Part shown: positions 51,605-59,770 of the stretch, in pieces
How the letters are laid out: every line of letters starts with the position of its first letter
How positions within the stretch are numbered: the first letter of the stretch is position 1
Assembly (NCBI GenBank): GCA_009777235.1
Contig: WRMH01000004.1
Coordinates: 1-64,000, forward strand
Direction of reading: 5' to 3'
DNA length: 64,000 nucleotides
Origin: Oscillospiraceae bacterium
GTDB taxonomy: Bacteria; Bacillota; Clostridia; Oscillospirales; Oscillospiraceae
Translations under genes and position numbers: made by a program
The notes under the pieces: model-generated
Database searches by the model: none
Told to the model about the DNA's origin: nothing
What the model saw: the letters and a program-made list of their open reading frames with translations, nothing else

Positions 51605-51634
51605 TTGACAAACGCCGCGACATAGTGCTATTAT
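51605..51634 (+). promoter_or_regulatory. SigA-type promoter for infC-rpmI-rplT
   Basis: TTGACA (51605-51610) and TATTAT (51629-51634), with an 18-bp spacer, give a start near 51641 and a ~200-nt leader. Confidence 0.78.
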
Positions 51635-51640
51635 ATGTGC

Positions 51641-51770
51641 CTAAGTAAGCAGAACGGCATCCCCGTCCTCACCCGGCCGCCTATATGCGCGCCGAGGTCG
51701 CAAATATTACTTGCAGACTCGTGCAGGTAATTTTCAGAGACGACGGATGCAAAGGCGTCCGTTTTGTTTT
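51641..51770 (+). promoter_or_regulatory. L20-type leader with intrinsic terminator
   Basis: The leader of infC in Firmicutes is an RNA element in which L20 promotes premature termination. Here the leader ends in a hairpin ACGGATGC/GCGTCCGT (51743-51762) followed by TTTTGTTTT (51762-51770), a good intrinsic terminator. Upstream GC-rich segments (51657-51695) could form the alternative fold. The class is inferred from position and terminator, not from a model search. Confidence 0.7.
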
Positions 51771-51838
51771 CATATAAACGGATAAGATAATATAAAGTGG
51801 TATAAATAGGAGTAAACAGGATAAAGGAGGTGCTTTAC

Positions 51839-52357
51839 ATAAGCAACGCGAACTTTCAGATTAACGAAGCGATAACGGACAAAGAGCTTAGGATCATTGA
51901 TGAGGATGGCGCGCAACTGGGCATCATGACATCGGGTGAAGCGATGAAGATCGCAATCCAAAAAGAACTCGACCTTGTAAAGATTGCACCCACTTCAAAT
52001 CCGCCGGTTTGCAAAATCATGGATTACGGTAAGTACAGGTATGAGCAAGCCAAAAAAGTAAAAGAAGTACGGCGCAACCAGCATATTGTCGAGGTCAAAG
52101 AAATACGTATGTCACCGGGCATCGGCATCAACGACTTTAACGTCAAACTAAAAAACGGGATCAAATTCTTAAAAGAAGGCGATCGGCTCAAGGTTACGGT
52201 ACGTTTTCGGGGCAGGGAAATGGCACACACAGACTTAGGGGAGAAACTGCTTTTCAAATTTGCCGAAGAATGTGCCGAAATTGGAAGCGTAGATAAAAAT
52301 GCTAAACTCGACGGCAGGCATATGTCCATGTTCCTGACCCCAAAGCAAGGCAAATAA
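51839..52357 (+). CDS. infC: Translation initiation factor IF-3 (AUA start)
   Basis: IF-3 checks initiator tRNA-codon pairing on the 30S subunit; 172 aa. Homologues begin with Met-Ser/Asn-x-x-F-x-VNE; here the aligned codon is ATA at 51839, with ISNANFQINEAI following. AAAGGAGG ends at 51830, giving an 8-nt spacer to ATA. The only other candidate, GTG at 51830, overlaps the Shine-Dalgarno and cannot work well. IF-3 rejects non-AUG starts, so a rare start gives autoregulation, as with AUU in E. coli. Family motifs IDEDGAQLGIM, NPPVCKIMDYGKYRYEQ and RFRGREMAHTDLG are intact. Confidence 0.93.
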   Translation: MSNANFQINEAITDKELRIIDEDGAQLGIMTSGEAMKIAIQKELDLVKIAPTSNPPVCKIMDYGKYRYEQAKKVKEVRRNQHIVEVKEIRMSPGIGINDFNVKLKNGIKFLKEGDRLKVTVRFRGREMAHTDLGEKLLFKFAEECAEIGSVDKNAKLDGRHMSMFLTPKQGK

Positions 52358-52430
52358 AGCCCATATCCCAAAATATTCAAAGAGTATCATGCGGGATATG
52401 GACAATAGATAACGAAAGGAAAATAAACCA

Positions 52431-52628
52431 ATGCCGAAAATCAAAACACACAGTGGGGCAAAGAAGCGTTTTAGCCTCACAAAAACAGGGAAGGTTAAAC
52501 GCGCAAAAGCGTATAAAAACCATATTCTCAACAAAAAAACGACAAAGCGCAAGAGGGGCTTGCGTAAAGGCGCATATGCCGACGTCACGAACGAATCCGC
52601 AGTAAAGAAAATGATTCCGTACAAATAG
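52431..52628 (+). CDS. rpmI: 50S ribosomal protein L35
   Basis: 65 aa, normal length. [19 protein letters not shown] and [20 protein letters not shown] are the family signature. GAAAGGAAA precedes the ATG. Second gene of infC-rpmI-rplT. Confidence 0.97.
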   Translation: MPKIKTHSGAKKRFSLTKTGKVKRAKAYKNHILNKKTTKRKRGLRKGAYADVTNESAVKKMIPYK

Positions 52629-52656
52629 GTAAAAAGGTAAAAGGAGATTTTTAGAT

Positions 52657-53016
52657 ATGGCCAGAATTAAACGCGCTACTGTTACGAGAAAGAGAAGAAA
52701 AAGAATATTAAAATTAGCAAAGGGATATTGGGGAGCAAAATCAAAGCACTTCAAATTAGCAAATCAAGCGGTCATGAAGTCCTTAACCTACGCCTACACC
52801 GGCCGCAGATTAAAAAAGAGGGATTTTCGCAGACTGTGGATTACAAGAATAAGCGCAGCGTGCAAGGCAAATGATATAAACTATTCACGTTTTATGCACG
52901 GTCTCAAGCTCTCGGGCGTAACACTAAACCGCAAAATGCTCTCCGAGATGGCGATACATGAGCCAAAAGCGTTTACAAAACTTGTCGGCGTGGCAAAAGA
53001 CGCAATCAGCGCTTGA
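52657..53016 (+). CDS. rplT: 50S ribosomal protein L20
   Basis: 119 aa, full length. [40 protein letters not shown] and RRDFRRLWI-type segments ([16 protein letters not shown]) identify it. It binds 23S rRNA early in assembly and represses this operon through the leader. AAAAGGAG precedes the ATG. Its stop overlaps the next start. Confidence 0.97.
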   Translation: MARIKRATVTRKRRKRILKLAKGYWGAKSKHFKLANQAVMKSLTYAYTGRRLKKRDFRRLWITRISAACKANDINYSRFMHGLKLSGVTLNRKMLSEMAIHEPKAFTKLVGVAKDAISA

Positions 53017-54416
53017 GTTCGTTTGTGAAAGTGTTTTTTGCCGTACTATTATGTAAGATACTTTATTTTACGGGTAAGCTCGTCGGAAAAGGCAGCAGCT
53101 TACCCGGTAAAATTGTGCTCAAAATATTTCCCGATATACTCGCCGGGCTAAAGCTGCCCGAGATAATTATTGCCGTGACGGGCTCAAACGGCAAAACGAC
53201 GACCACGGAACTGATCACGTATATTTTAAAAGCCGGCGGTATGAAAGCGGCCTACAATCACGAGGGTTCAAATCAAACGGAAGGCATTGCCACGCTTCTT
53301 TTGCGCGTGGCTTCTTTTTGCGGAAGAGTAAAGCCGGATGCTATCGTTATGGAGTGTGACGAACGCTACTTGAAAAAGATTTTTGAGAAAGTGCGCCCGT
53401 CGGCACTCCTTGTGACAAATCTATGCCGCGATCAACTGACGCGAAACGGGCACCACGAGTTTGTCAAAGATTGCATAAGCGAAGCCATTGAAGCTGCCGG
53501 TCATGATATGAGGCTTATCCTAAATGCCGATGACCCCTATGTCGCCTCGCTTGCGGCAGACAGTCAAACATATGCAAAAGATGTGCTATGGTTTGGCATA
53601 GAGGGCGAACACAAAAATCCCGAAAGCCGCGATAAAATCATTGACAACGACAAGCCCGAAGCTCAGGGCAAACCCGATTTTGGCATGTATGACGACGGAG
53701 CATTTTGCACCGTATGTAAGGAACGTATGGAATATACATACCGTACTGCGGGGCATTTTGGCGATTTCGGCTGTACCTTATGCAATCTGAAACGCAAAAA
53801 CCCCGATATAGAAGCACAGATAAAAAATGACGGAACACTTTTGTTTTCAGAGGGGGCAAAGCTGCGTATGCCGCTGCCGTCCATAACGGCGGCATATAAT
53901 CTTTGTGCGGCGGCGGCAGCGTCAAAAACGGCAAATATCGCCATTTCTGACGCGGTAAAGATACTTGACGGGTATGAGCTTAAAAGCGGAAGAACTGCCG
54001 TGTTTTCACTCGGCTCGCGCAAAGGGCTTTTGCTGATATCGAAGCATGAAAACTCATTTGCGTACAATGCGTGGCTCAAATGGATAAGCCGCAAAGATAA
54101 GCCTTGCACCGTTATCATTTTGGTTGATTCCATAAGCCGCAAATATTACACCTGTGAAACCTCATGGCTTTGGGATATAGATTTTAATTTATTGGCCTGT
54201 CAAAACGTAGTCAATGTGGTGCTTGCCGGGCAATATGTCTATGATTTGGCAACACGCTTTGCAATGACGGATATTGCGCCGGAAAAGATGGGATATGTAA
54301 CTGACCTAAAAGATTTGCGGGAATATGTACAAAAAAATACAATGGGCGATATATATACCCTCACATGCTTTGCGGATAAGGCAAAGCTGAAAAAAGTGTT
54401 TAGGCAAACCTTTTAG
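53013..54416 (+). CDS. MurT-like Mur ligase with zinc ribbon and degenerate triad loop
   Basis: 467 aa. Mur-ligase fold: an N-terminal hydrophobic stretch, ATP loop [14 protein letters not shown] (55-68), [10 protein letters not shown], and a MurT-specific zinc ribbon with Cys 232, 235, 254 and 257. The C-terminal DUF1727 region ends around TSWLWDIDF (383-391). Canonical MurT amidates lipid II D-Glu with GatD, and an Asp in the loop before this TSWxWD completes the glutaminase triad. Here that loop reads KYYTCETSW, so the Asp is not conserved, and RDQLDRYGE has become [11 protein letters not shown]. Starts at TTG 53013 overlapping rplT; GTG 53025 is an alternative. Followed 118 bp later by the GatD-like gene. 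Confidence 0.82.
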   Translation: MSSFVKVFFAVLLCKILYFTGKLVGKGSSLPGKIVLKIFPDILAGLKLPEIIIAVTGSNGKTTTTELITYILKAGGMKAAYNHEGSNQTEGIATLLLRVASFCGRVKPDAIVMECDERYLKKIFEKVRPSALLVTNLCRDQLTRNGHHEFVKDCISEAIEAAGHDMRLILNADDPYVASLAADSQTYAKDVLWFGIEGEHKNPESRDKIIDNDKPEAQGKPDFGMYDDGAFCTVCKERMEYTYRTAGHFGDFGCTLCNLKRKNPDIEAQIKNDGTLLFSEGAKLRMPLPSITAAYNLCAAAAASKTANIAISDAVKILDGYELKSGRTAVFSLGSRKGLLLISKHENSFAYNAWLKWISRKDKPCTVIILVDSISRKYYTCETSWLWDIDFNLLACQNVVNVVLAGQYVYDLATRFAMTDIAPEKMGYVTDLKDLREYVQKNTMGDIYTLTCFADKAKLKKVFRQTF

Positions 54417-54534
54417 GCAAGGCAAAAAAGCGTTCAGGCAAAGCGTCTTGATAGGGCGATAAGAGAAAAGCTGTTTTGGGATTTTAGAAATTGTGGACTA
54501 TGAACTGCGGACTATGGATTATGGGCGGGATATT

Positions 54535-55329
54535 ATGAAAAAGTCAAGAAAAAACATTAAAATATTGCACCTGTATTATGACTTGATGAATCTTTACGGT
54601 GATTGGGCAAATGCCGCCGCTATGGCGCGGGAGCTTAGTTGTCGTGCCTGCGATGTGGTTATCCACAAGAAAAGCGTCGGCGATGACCTAAATTTTTCCG
54701 AATATGATTTTATCTGTGTCGGCAGCGGTACGGAACACAGCCTGATTGCCGCCATGCGCGATTTGGCAAAGCATAAAAAATCGCTGATAAGGCAAATTGA
54801 AGAGGGGACTGCGGTACTGGCTACGGGAAACTCTCATGAGCTTTTTGGCAGCAGAGTTATTGACCGGAACGGAAATCGGCATGAAATGCTTGGGCTTATT
54901 GATTTTGAAACAGTGCAAGAGGGCGCTCGCATTACCGGCGACTGCATATGCGAGGCTTCGTTTTTGAACGGGCGCGATAAACCCGGCAAAAACGGTGAAC
55001 AAGGCAAACAAAATAAACCCGATGAACCCGTCATCGGCTTCATTAACCGTGCAAAAGGCGTTCAAAACGGAGATATTAAAAGGCCGTTTTACGTCCGGCC
55101 GGGCAAAGGAGCAAATTTCAAAGCCCACAGTGAAGGTATTATATACAAAAACCTGCTGGGAACATATCTGACAGGTCCGATTTTGGTGCGAAACCCATTG
55201 CTGCTTGAGTATTTCGCAAGCCTTTTGACAAAAGAATATGACGGGGATAAACATAAATCCGACGATGTTTTTTTCAAGTATCAAAAAAAGGCTTACGAAG
55301 CCGCAAAAGCCGCTCTTGGCGGCAAATGA
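54535..55329 (+). CDS. GatD-like protein lacking the catalytic Cys and His
   Basis: 264 aa from ATG 54535 (GGCGGGA upstream). The class I glutamine amidotransferase fold of GatD is clear: LYGDWANAAAMA, LIRQIEEGTAVLA, LGLIDFET, GFINRAKG, EGIIYKNLLGTYL and the closing P-NP segment. The nucleophile block, normally LAICGGYQLLG, reads LATGNSHELFG: the Cys position is Gly98. The catalytic His of TYLHGPLLPKNP is Thr213 in TYLTGPILVRNP. The fold is kept but the glutaminase cannot work in the known way. It may be a scaffold or use another ammonia source. Confidence 0.85.
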   Translation: MKKSRKNIKILHLYYDLMNLYGDWANAAAMARELSCRACDVVIHKKSVGDDLNFSEYDFICVGSGTEHSLIAAMRDLAKHKKSLIRQIEEGTAVLATGNSHELFGSRVIDRNGNRHEMLGLIDFETVQEGARITGDCICEASFLNGRDKPGKNGEQGKQNKPDEPVIGFINRAKGVQNGDIKRPFYVRPGKGANFKAHSEGIIYKNLLGTYLTGPILVRNPLLLEYFASLLTKEYDGDKHKSDDVFFKYQKKAYEAAKAALGGK

Positions 55330-55356
55330 GCCTGCCGCCTCCGAGAAAAAGATGAG

Positions 55357-55393
55357 CATTATATCATATTCGCTCTGTGAATATGATATAATG
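55357..55393 (+). promoter_or_regulatory. 15-bp perfect palindrome before the deacetylase gene
   Basis: CATTATATCATATTC (55357-55371) and GAATATGATATAATG (55379-55393) are perfect inverted arms with a 7-nt loop. The right arm contains TATAAT. It could be an operator over a promoter, or the end of the GatD-like gene's transcript. Confidence 0.55.
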
Positions 55394-55421
55394 TAGGTAC
55401 TGACAAACGAGGAGAATGTCC

Positions 55422-56018
55422 ATGAAAATTGCTATAACATTTGATGACGGACCAAGCGTCCATACAACGTGCATTTTAAACACTCTTCAACAAAACGAAG
55501 GTGTTGTATCTTTTTTTGTTATGGGAAGTAAAATCGAAGAGCATAAGGGCAAGATTTACCGGGCGTCGCAGATGGGTTGTGAAATTATCTGCCATACATG
55601 GGAACACGTAGATTTTACTAAGCTCTCAAAAAGAGTAATTAAAAAACATTTGGTAAACACAATTTCAGCTATCGCGAAAATCACAGGCGACGTAACGCAT
55701 ATTTTCAGACCGCCGTATGGCAATTTTGACGAAAAGGTTGAGAAAGTGGCGCGGAAGCTCGGCCTTTCGATGGTAAACTGGTCGGTTGACCCCAAGGATT
55801 GGGAGTGTAAAGACGAAGATATGGTATACTCTATCATAATGAATGAGGTCAAAGAGGGAGACATTATCCTCTGTCACGATATATATGACTCAACGGCAAA
55901 AGCAATGAGCCGCGTAATACCTGATTTAATAGCGCAAGGCTATGAGCTTGTGACGGTGTCCGAGCTGCTTCGCGAAAAATACGGGGAGCTTGAACCCGGA
56001 AGAATGTATTGGGATTAG
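55422..56018 (+). CDS. NodB-type polysaccharide deacetylase, no signal peptide
   Basis: 198 aa from ATG 55422, 7 nt after GAGGAG. All five NodB motifs are present: TFDDGP (7-12), HTWEH (zinc His pair, with Asp in TFDDGP), RPPYGNFDEK, DPKDWE and LCHDIYD. It lacks a signal peptide or membrane segment, so as annotated it would be cytosolic, whereas most CE4 enzymes act on the wall. Substrate might be a precursor or a small N-acetyl compound. Confidence 0.85.
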   Translation: MKIAITFDDGPSVHTTCILNTLQQNEGVVSFFVMGSKIEEHKGKIYRASQMGCEIICHTWEHVDFTKLSKRVIKKHLVNTISAIAKITGDVTHIFRPPYGNFDEKVEKVARKLGLSMVNWSVDPKDWECKDEDMVYSIIMNEVKEGDIILCHDIYDSTAKAMSRVIPDLIAQGYELVTVSELLREKYGELEPGRMYWD

Positions 56019-56126
56019 GAAAATACGAAAAACACTGGACGCACCGGACTGATTTTTGAAGTGATAGAAAATAAGATGAATGAAACCGGCTGACTTGTGA
56101 TGACGAGAGCAAGAGGGTATTGTGAA

Positions 56127-56663
56127 ATGAGAAGGACAAGTACATATCTCATATCAGCGATAATTATACTTATCTCATTTACGGCCTGCGGCTTATTAAA
56201 TTCCTGTGAGATGCTAACACCAAATGCGCCTGAAAGTGAAATGCCAATGATAGATACAACTGAAAAGTTTAACTTGATAGATACGGCTGCACTCCCGGGC
56301 GTGATTATGAAGACAGAACATGACGTTTATCCGGCCGGAATAATTACAATTAAAACATTTTGGGAGAACGAAAGCACATACACGGTGACATATGGGGAAT
56401 ACTATGAGTTATATAAGAAAGAAAATGAAATATGGTTAAAGGTTGAAGACATTTCGGCGCATCCATATCCCAGTATAGGATATGAGCTTGCGGCAGAATC
56501 ACGCAATGAGAAAGTTTATGACATATCTGCGCGAGTTGGTTCGCTAAATCCGGGAGATTACATCATTTGCGTGCCTTATTCAATTTGCATTGATGACGGT
56601 GACGAAAGAAATACAACGCAATTCGTTGCCTCCGACAGTTTTTCCATATCAGAACATAAATAA
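56127..56663 (+). CDS. Lipoprotein with Ig-like (Big_14-type) domain
   Basis: 178 aa from ATG 56127. Signal peptide YLISAIIILISFTACGLL; lipobox SFTAC gives a lipid-modified Cys. The C-terminal domain (about 55-175) has the VYPAGIITIKTFWENESTYT and YGEYYELYKKENEIWLKVED pattern of the bacterial Ig-like Big_14 family, found in extracellular lipoproteins of Firmicutes. An upstream GTG (56097) would add residues before the signal and is unlikely. Function unknown. Confidence 0.75.
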   Translation: MRRTSTYLISAIIILISFTACGLLNSCEMLTPNAPESEMPMIDTTEKFNLIDTAALPGVIMKTEHDVYPAGIITIKTFWENESTYTVTYGEYYELYKKENEIWLKVEDISAHPYPSIGYELAAESRNEKVYDISARVGSLNPGDYIICVPYSICIDDGDERNTTQFVASDSFSISEHK

Positions 56664-56673
56664 AATATATCGC

Positions 56674-56698
56674 CTTAGCCGAAATGAATTCGGCTAAG
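56674..56698 (+). terminator. Hairpin after the Ig-like lipoprotein
   Basis: CTTAGCCGAA (56674-56683) pairs with TTCGGCTAAG (56689-56698), 10 bp stem, without a T-run. Confidence 0.55.
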
Positions 56699-56744
56699 AC
56701 TCACAAACGCTATGCGGTTGCATCCCGCGCAGATGCGCGTGATG

Positions 56745-56793
56745 TTTTATCAAAATCAGTGGCGAGTACACGCTCCGACTGATTTTGATAAAA
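56745..56793. terminator. Bidirectional hairpin between lipoprotein and toxin genes
   Basis: TTTTATCAAAATCAGT (56745-56760) and ACTGATTTTGATAAAA (56778-56793) are perfect 16-bp arms around a 17-nt loop. It lies between convergent genes with T/A-rich ends on both sides, so it can terminate both. A smaller palindrome CATCCCGCGCA/TGCGCGTGATG precedes it (about 56721-56744). Confidence 0.8.
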
Positions 56794-57210
56794 TTAAATC
56801 AAATCCAAGAACTCCTGAGGGGTTATTGCAGTGACTGTGGAATTGCCAAAATTCTTGATGTTGCGAGTTACAATATAATCTGCCTTTATTTTTGAAGCAC
56901 ACTGGTTGATGAGTGCATCCTCAAAGTCCGAGAGTCGCAAAAACGAAGCCGCTTCGACATCTGCGGCGGTGAGATTTACTGTTTCAAGCATTTTTGTAAA
57001 AATAACGATGGCTTTTACAAGATTTTCCGGCGGCAATTCAGGTTTGTTTTTGTGGGCGACAAAGAAAATGTCATTGACGGTGTGAGTGGCCATATACCCG
57101 GACACCCCGCCGTCTAAACATTGGCGGAGAACTTCTTTTGAGTGTGTAAAATGCGGATATCTTTCCAACAAGCAGTCTAAAATAATATTAGTATCAAGCA
57201 AGACTTTCAT
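56794..57210 (-). CDS. PIN-domain toxin (VapC-like)
   Basis: Putative metal-dependent RNase toxin, 138 aa. KVLLDTNIILDCLLER supplies the first acidic residues, and LRLSDFEDALINQCASK together with DYIVTRNIKNF supplies the later conserved Asp and Asn of PIN domains. It overlaps its antitoxin by 17 bp, antitoxin first, the usual order. Confidence 0.88.
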   Translation of the reverse strand: MKVLLDTNIILDCLLERYPHFTHSKEVLRQCLDGGVSGYMATHTVNDIFFVAHKNKPELPPENLVKAIVIFTKMLETVNLTAADVEAASFLRLSDFEDALINQCASKIKADYIVTRNIKNFGNSTVTAITPQEFLDLI

Positions 57211-57481
57211 ATTTTTCTACCAATCCCTGTGCAAGAACGTCCTTGTCGTTTTTTCCGTCAAGCGCGCTCCCGCCCGCTATGCCGAAAAAATTTGAAAGAA
57301 TGTCAAATTTGCTCTGCGGCGTTGATTTTTGCGCATATCCAAGCCGTGTAAACTCTTCCTCAGAGACAAGAATCAGATTTTTCTGACGAGGGCGTGTTAT
57401 TAAAATCTTCTCGCCCTGCTCTGCCTGCAAACACAGATTTTTAAAGTTTTTTCTCATTTCAACAGTATTTGCGACTATCAT
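57194..57481 (-). CDS. Phd/YefM-family antitoxin
   Basis: 95 aa from ATG 57481. Start chosen because AAAAGGA lies 9 nt before it, while the upstream ATG at 57490 directly abuts that site. N-terminal VANTVEMRKNFKNLCLQAEQ and ILITRPRQKNLILVSEEEF give the Phd/YefM fold that binds DNA; the C-terminal acidic tail binds the toxin. It probably represses the promoter at 57535-57563. Confidence 0.88.
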   Translation of the reverse strand: MIVANTVEMRKNFKNLCLQAEQGEKILITRPRQKNLILVSEEEFTRLGYAQKSTPQSKFDILSNFFGIAGGSALDGKNDKDVLAQGLVEKYESLA

Positions 57482-57534
57482 ATGAATCATCCTTTTGCAT
57501 ATGTATTTATTTTTATGTACATTTGAGCATATAT

Positions 57535-57563
57535 ATTATAACATAATCAAAAAAGGGATGCAA
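57535..57563 (-). promoter_or_regulatory. Promoter of the toxin-antitoxin operon
   Basis: Read on the minus strand, TTGCAT (57563-57558) and TATAAT (57540-57535) are 17 bp apart. Adjacent AT-rich GCATATA segments could be antitoxin operators. Confidence 0.65.
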
Positions 57564-57570
57564 CAAACAA

Positions 57571-57611
57571 TTTTATGGGCTATCTATACGTTTTTATGGG
57601 CTATCTATACG
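57571..57611. repeat. Tandem 20-bp duplication at the 3' end of the Cys-rich gene
   Basis: TTTTATGGGCTATCTATACG occurs twice head to tail (57571-57590 and 57592-57611, one base between). The second copy contains the stop codon of the following minus-strand gene. Confidence 0.75.
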
Positions 57612-59770
57612 TTTGCTCTCCAATAACTACACACAGTACACACGTGGAGGTTGCCCGGATTCCACGCGTGACCGCCGGAACCGTGATAACCGTTGAGACT
57701 CGCGCGGCATATAGAGCCTACAGGATGACCGTTTTCATTGACAGGCTGATAAACACACACTTTCCAATGGCCGGAAGGAGATGTGCTCCAGTTGCTGCTG
57801 GGCGCTGTTCTGTGCGATTCGGATTCAAAATAGCTGCAATATCGGCAAGAGACATTCCTATAGCACCTATCGTTTCCCGAGTTGTATGACCAGTTGCCTG
57901 CTGACAAAGAATGTTCCGCCGTCGTCTCATAAGCACATACGTCACACGGTCTTGTGCAAGTGCCGTTGCCATTGTTTTTTCCGGTAGAATATATATGGTT
58001 TTCTATGGTGAGATCGTCTTTGCGCCCGCATATGTCACATATTTGCCAATGCTCGAAAGCGTTACTTGCGTAAGTGCCCAACTTTGTTGTGTGAAACTGG
58101 CCGTGTATAGCCCCGCAACGGTCGCAAAAGCTCTCTCTCATACATCCAAACTCGCCGTCGTCTTGCCAATCGCTCCAAACTCCGTATTCGTGCGGCTGGT
58201 TATCCTTATGGCCGCAGTATTCACAATGGCGCACACATTGGTCGCCGCCGTCGCTCCAAACTCCGTATTCGTGCGGCTGATTATCTTCATGACCGCAGTC
58301 GTCACAATGGCGCACACATTGGCCGCCGCCGTCGCTCCATGCTGTGAAGCTGTGAGCGCTTTTTGACTCATATATGCCGCAATCCCGGCAGCCGCGCCAA
58401 TGATCTATTTCGTCGCTTTGCCAATCGCCCCAGTTTTCGATGTGTGCGTCTCTTTCTGCTGCGCCGCAATGATTGCAACTGCGCACCCGGCTGTGATTGC
58501 CGCCGTCGCTCCAAACTCCGTATTCGTGCGGCTGCTTATCCTCATGGCCGCAGTCTCCGCAATGGCGCACACAGTGGCCGCCGCCGTCGCTCCAAACTCC
58601 GTATTCGTGCGGCTGGTTGTCTTCATGGCCGCAGTCATCGCAATGGCGAATACATTGGCCGCCGCCGTCGCTCCACGCCGTGAAGCTGTGGGCGCTTTTT
58701 GGCTCATATATGCCGCAATCTCGGCATCCTCGCCAATGGTCTGATTCGTCACTTTGCCAATCGCCCCAATTTTCGATGTGTGCGTCTCTTTCTGCTATGC
58801 CGCAATGATTGCAGTTGCGCTCCCGACTATGCGTTCCGCCGTCGTCTTGCCAGTCGCTCCATGCGCCAAAGTCGTCGCCGGAACAACCAAAGCAACTGTC
58901 ACAATCACCGCAATTGTCACACCGGCAGTTCTCACAGCCGCAACCTTCCCGGCAGCGGTCGCCCCCGCCGGAATCACCGCCGGAATCACCGCCGCTGCCA
59001 TCAAAAGCTCCGCCCCCGCCGGAATCACCGCCGCCATAGTCATCGAAGTCATCGTATTTATCGTCACAGCCGCAATTATCGCCGCCGCAAGCATCGCAAT
59101 CATAACAATTATCATCTATATCGCAATCGCTGTACACCTCACTTTGCGCAGCGTCTCCAAAATTGCAGCATGACCCGCATGACAAACACTCGCTGCACTC
59201 AGCGCAAATTTCATCATGATGACAGCATAGCGGGCAAAAACCGTTGCCGCAATTTAAGCAGTTATTGCAATTGGCGCAATAAGTGCAAATATGAGAAGGT
59301 GTATTTACAAGATTGTTCAGCCGTCCAATGCCGCCCCCGCCTCTTATGCCCTTATCGAGACTTTGAATATCAAGCGAGTCAATGACGCGGGTAATGTTAT
59401 CGTAAGTATCATTATCATATGAATCTTGATCAGCCTTGTCATAATCTGACGACAAAGGGGTATCGGTGTTGATATTTTGGGAAAAATCAAGCGGACTGGC
59501 ACTCAAAACATTTGAGAAAGCAACATCGTCTTCTTCTTGCTCCGGTACAGCGCAGTTGCCGCAAGCAAATTTTGTAAGTAAAAGCAATAAAACAAGGAGT
59601 ATCAGAGAGATAAACGCGGCATTTCGCATAAAGCTGTTTTTAGCTCCGGTCTTACCTTTTCGCTTATCGCCCGTTTGGGATTGGGTGTTACTTTTGGTTT
59701 TAGTTATAGCTTTACTATTGTTTTGGGTATTTATCGCATTTTCCTTTTTGCTTTCGGCATATTTTTTCAT
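57605..59770 (-). CDS. Membrane-anchored Cys/His-rich repeat protein
   Basis: 721 aa. Residues 1-48 are Lys/Asn/Thr-rich, then one helix AAFISLILLVLLLLLTKFAC, so the rest is outside. A CxxC-dense region (about 160-310) has motifs such as CTYCANCNNCLNCGNGFC mixed with Asp/Gly stretches. Residues about 315-620 hold repeats of the type W-S-D-G-G-x-x-x-R-x-C-x-x-C-G-H-E-D-x-Q-P-H-E-Y-G-V, each with a CxxC and flanking His. Two 112-residue units are nearly identical. The pattern resembles extracellular xRxCxxCGxxExxxxH modules of Firmicutes. Metal binding is likely; function is unknown. Confidence 0.75.
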   Translation of the reverse strand: MKKYAESKKENAINTQNNSKAITKTKSNTQSQTGDKRKGKTGAKNSFMRNAAFISLILLVLLLLLTKFACGNCAVPEQEEDDVAFSNVLSASPLDFSQNINTDTPLSSDYDKADQDSYDNDTYDNITRVIDSLDIQSLDKGIRGGGGIGRLNNLVNTPSHICTYCANCNNCLNCGNGFCPLCCHHDEICAECSECLSCGSCCNFGDAAQSEVYSDCDIDDNCYDCDACGGDNCGCDDKYDDFDDYGGGDSGGGGAFDGSGGDSGGDSGGGDRCREGCGCENCRCDNCGDCDSCFGCSGDDFGAWSDWQDDGGTHSRERNCNHCGIAERDAHIENWGDWQSDESDHWRGCRDCGIYEPKSAHSFTAWSDGGGQCIRHCDDCGHEDNQPHEYGVWSDGGGHCVRHCGDCGHEDKQPHEYGVWSDGGNHSRVRSCNHCGAAERDAHIENWGDWQSDEIDHWRGCRDCGIYESKSAHSFTAWSDGGGQCVRHCDDCGHEDNQPHEYGVWSDGGDQCVRHCEYCGHKDNQPHEYGVWSDWQDDGEFGCMRESFCDRCGAIHGQFHTTKLGTYASNAFEHWQICDICGRKDDLTIENHIYSTGKNNGNGTCTRPCDVCAYETTAEHSLSAGNWSYNSGNDRCYRNVSCRYCSYFESESHRTAPSSNWSTSPSGHWKVCVYQPVNENGHPVGSICRASLNGYHGSGGHAWNPGNLHVCTVCSYWRANV
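58171..58842 (-). repeat. Two 336-bp tandem units within the Cys-rich gene
   Basis: CGCTCCAAACTCCGTATTCG recurs at 58171, 58252, 58507 and 58588. The steps are 81 bp within a pair and 336 bp between pairs, so the gene carries a recent 112-codon tandem duplication built from smaller 27-codon modules. Confidence 0.8.

Noticed and set aside
57911-58744. Repetitive Ala/Val/Met-rich plus-strand frames over the Cys-rich gene
   Set aside because: They come from the GC-rich tandem repeats on the opposite strand; the minus-strand frame has anchor, CxxC modules and a continuous 721 codons.
58171-58842. CRISPR array
   Set aside because: Repeat spacing of 81 and 336 bp is in codon multiples and the spacers are themselves repeated coding modules; no cas genes are present in the window.
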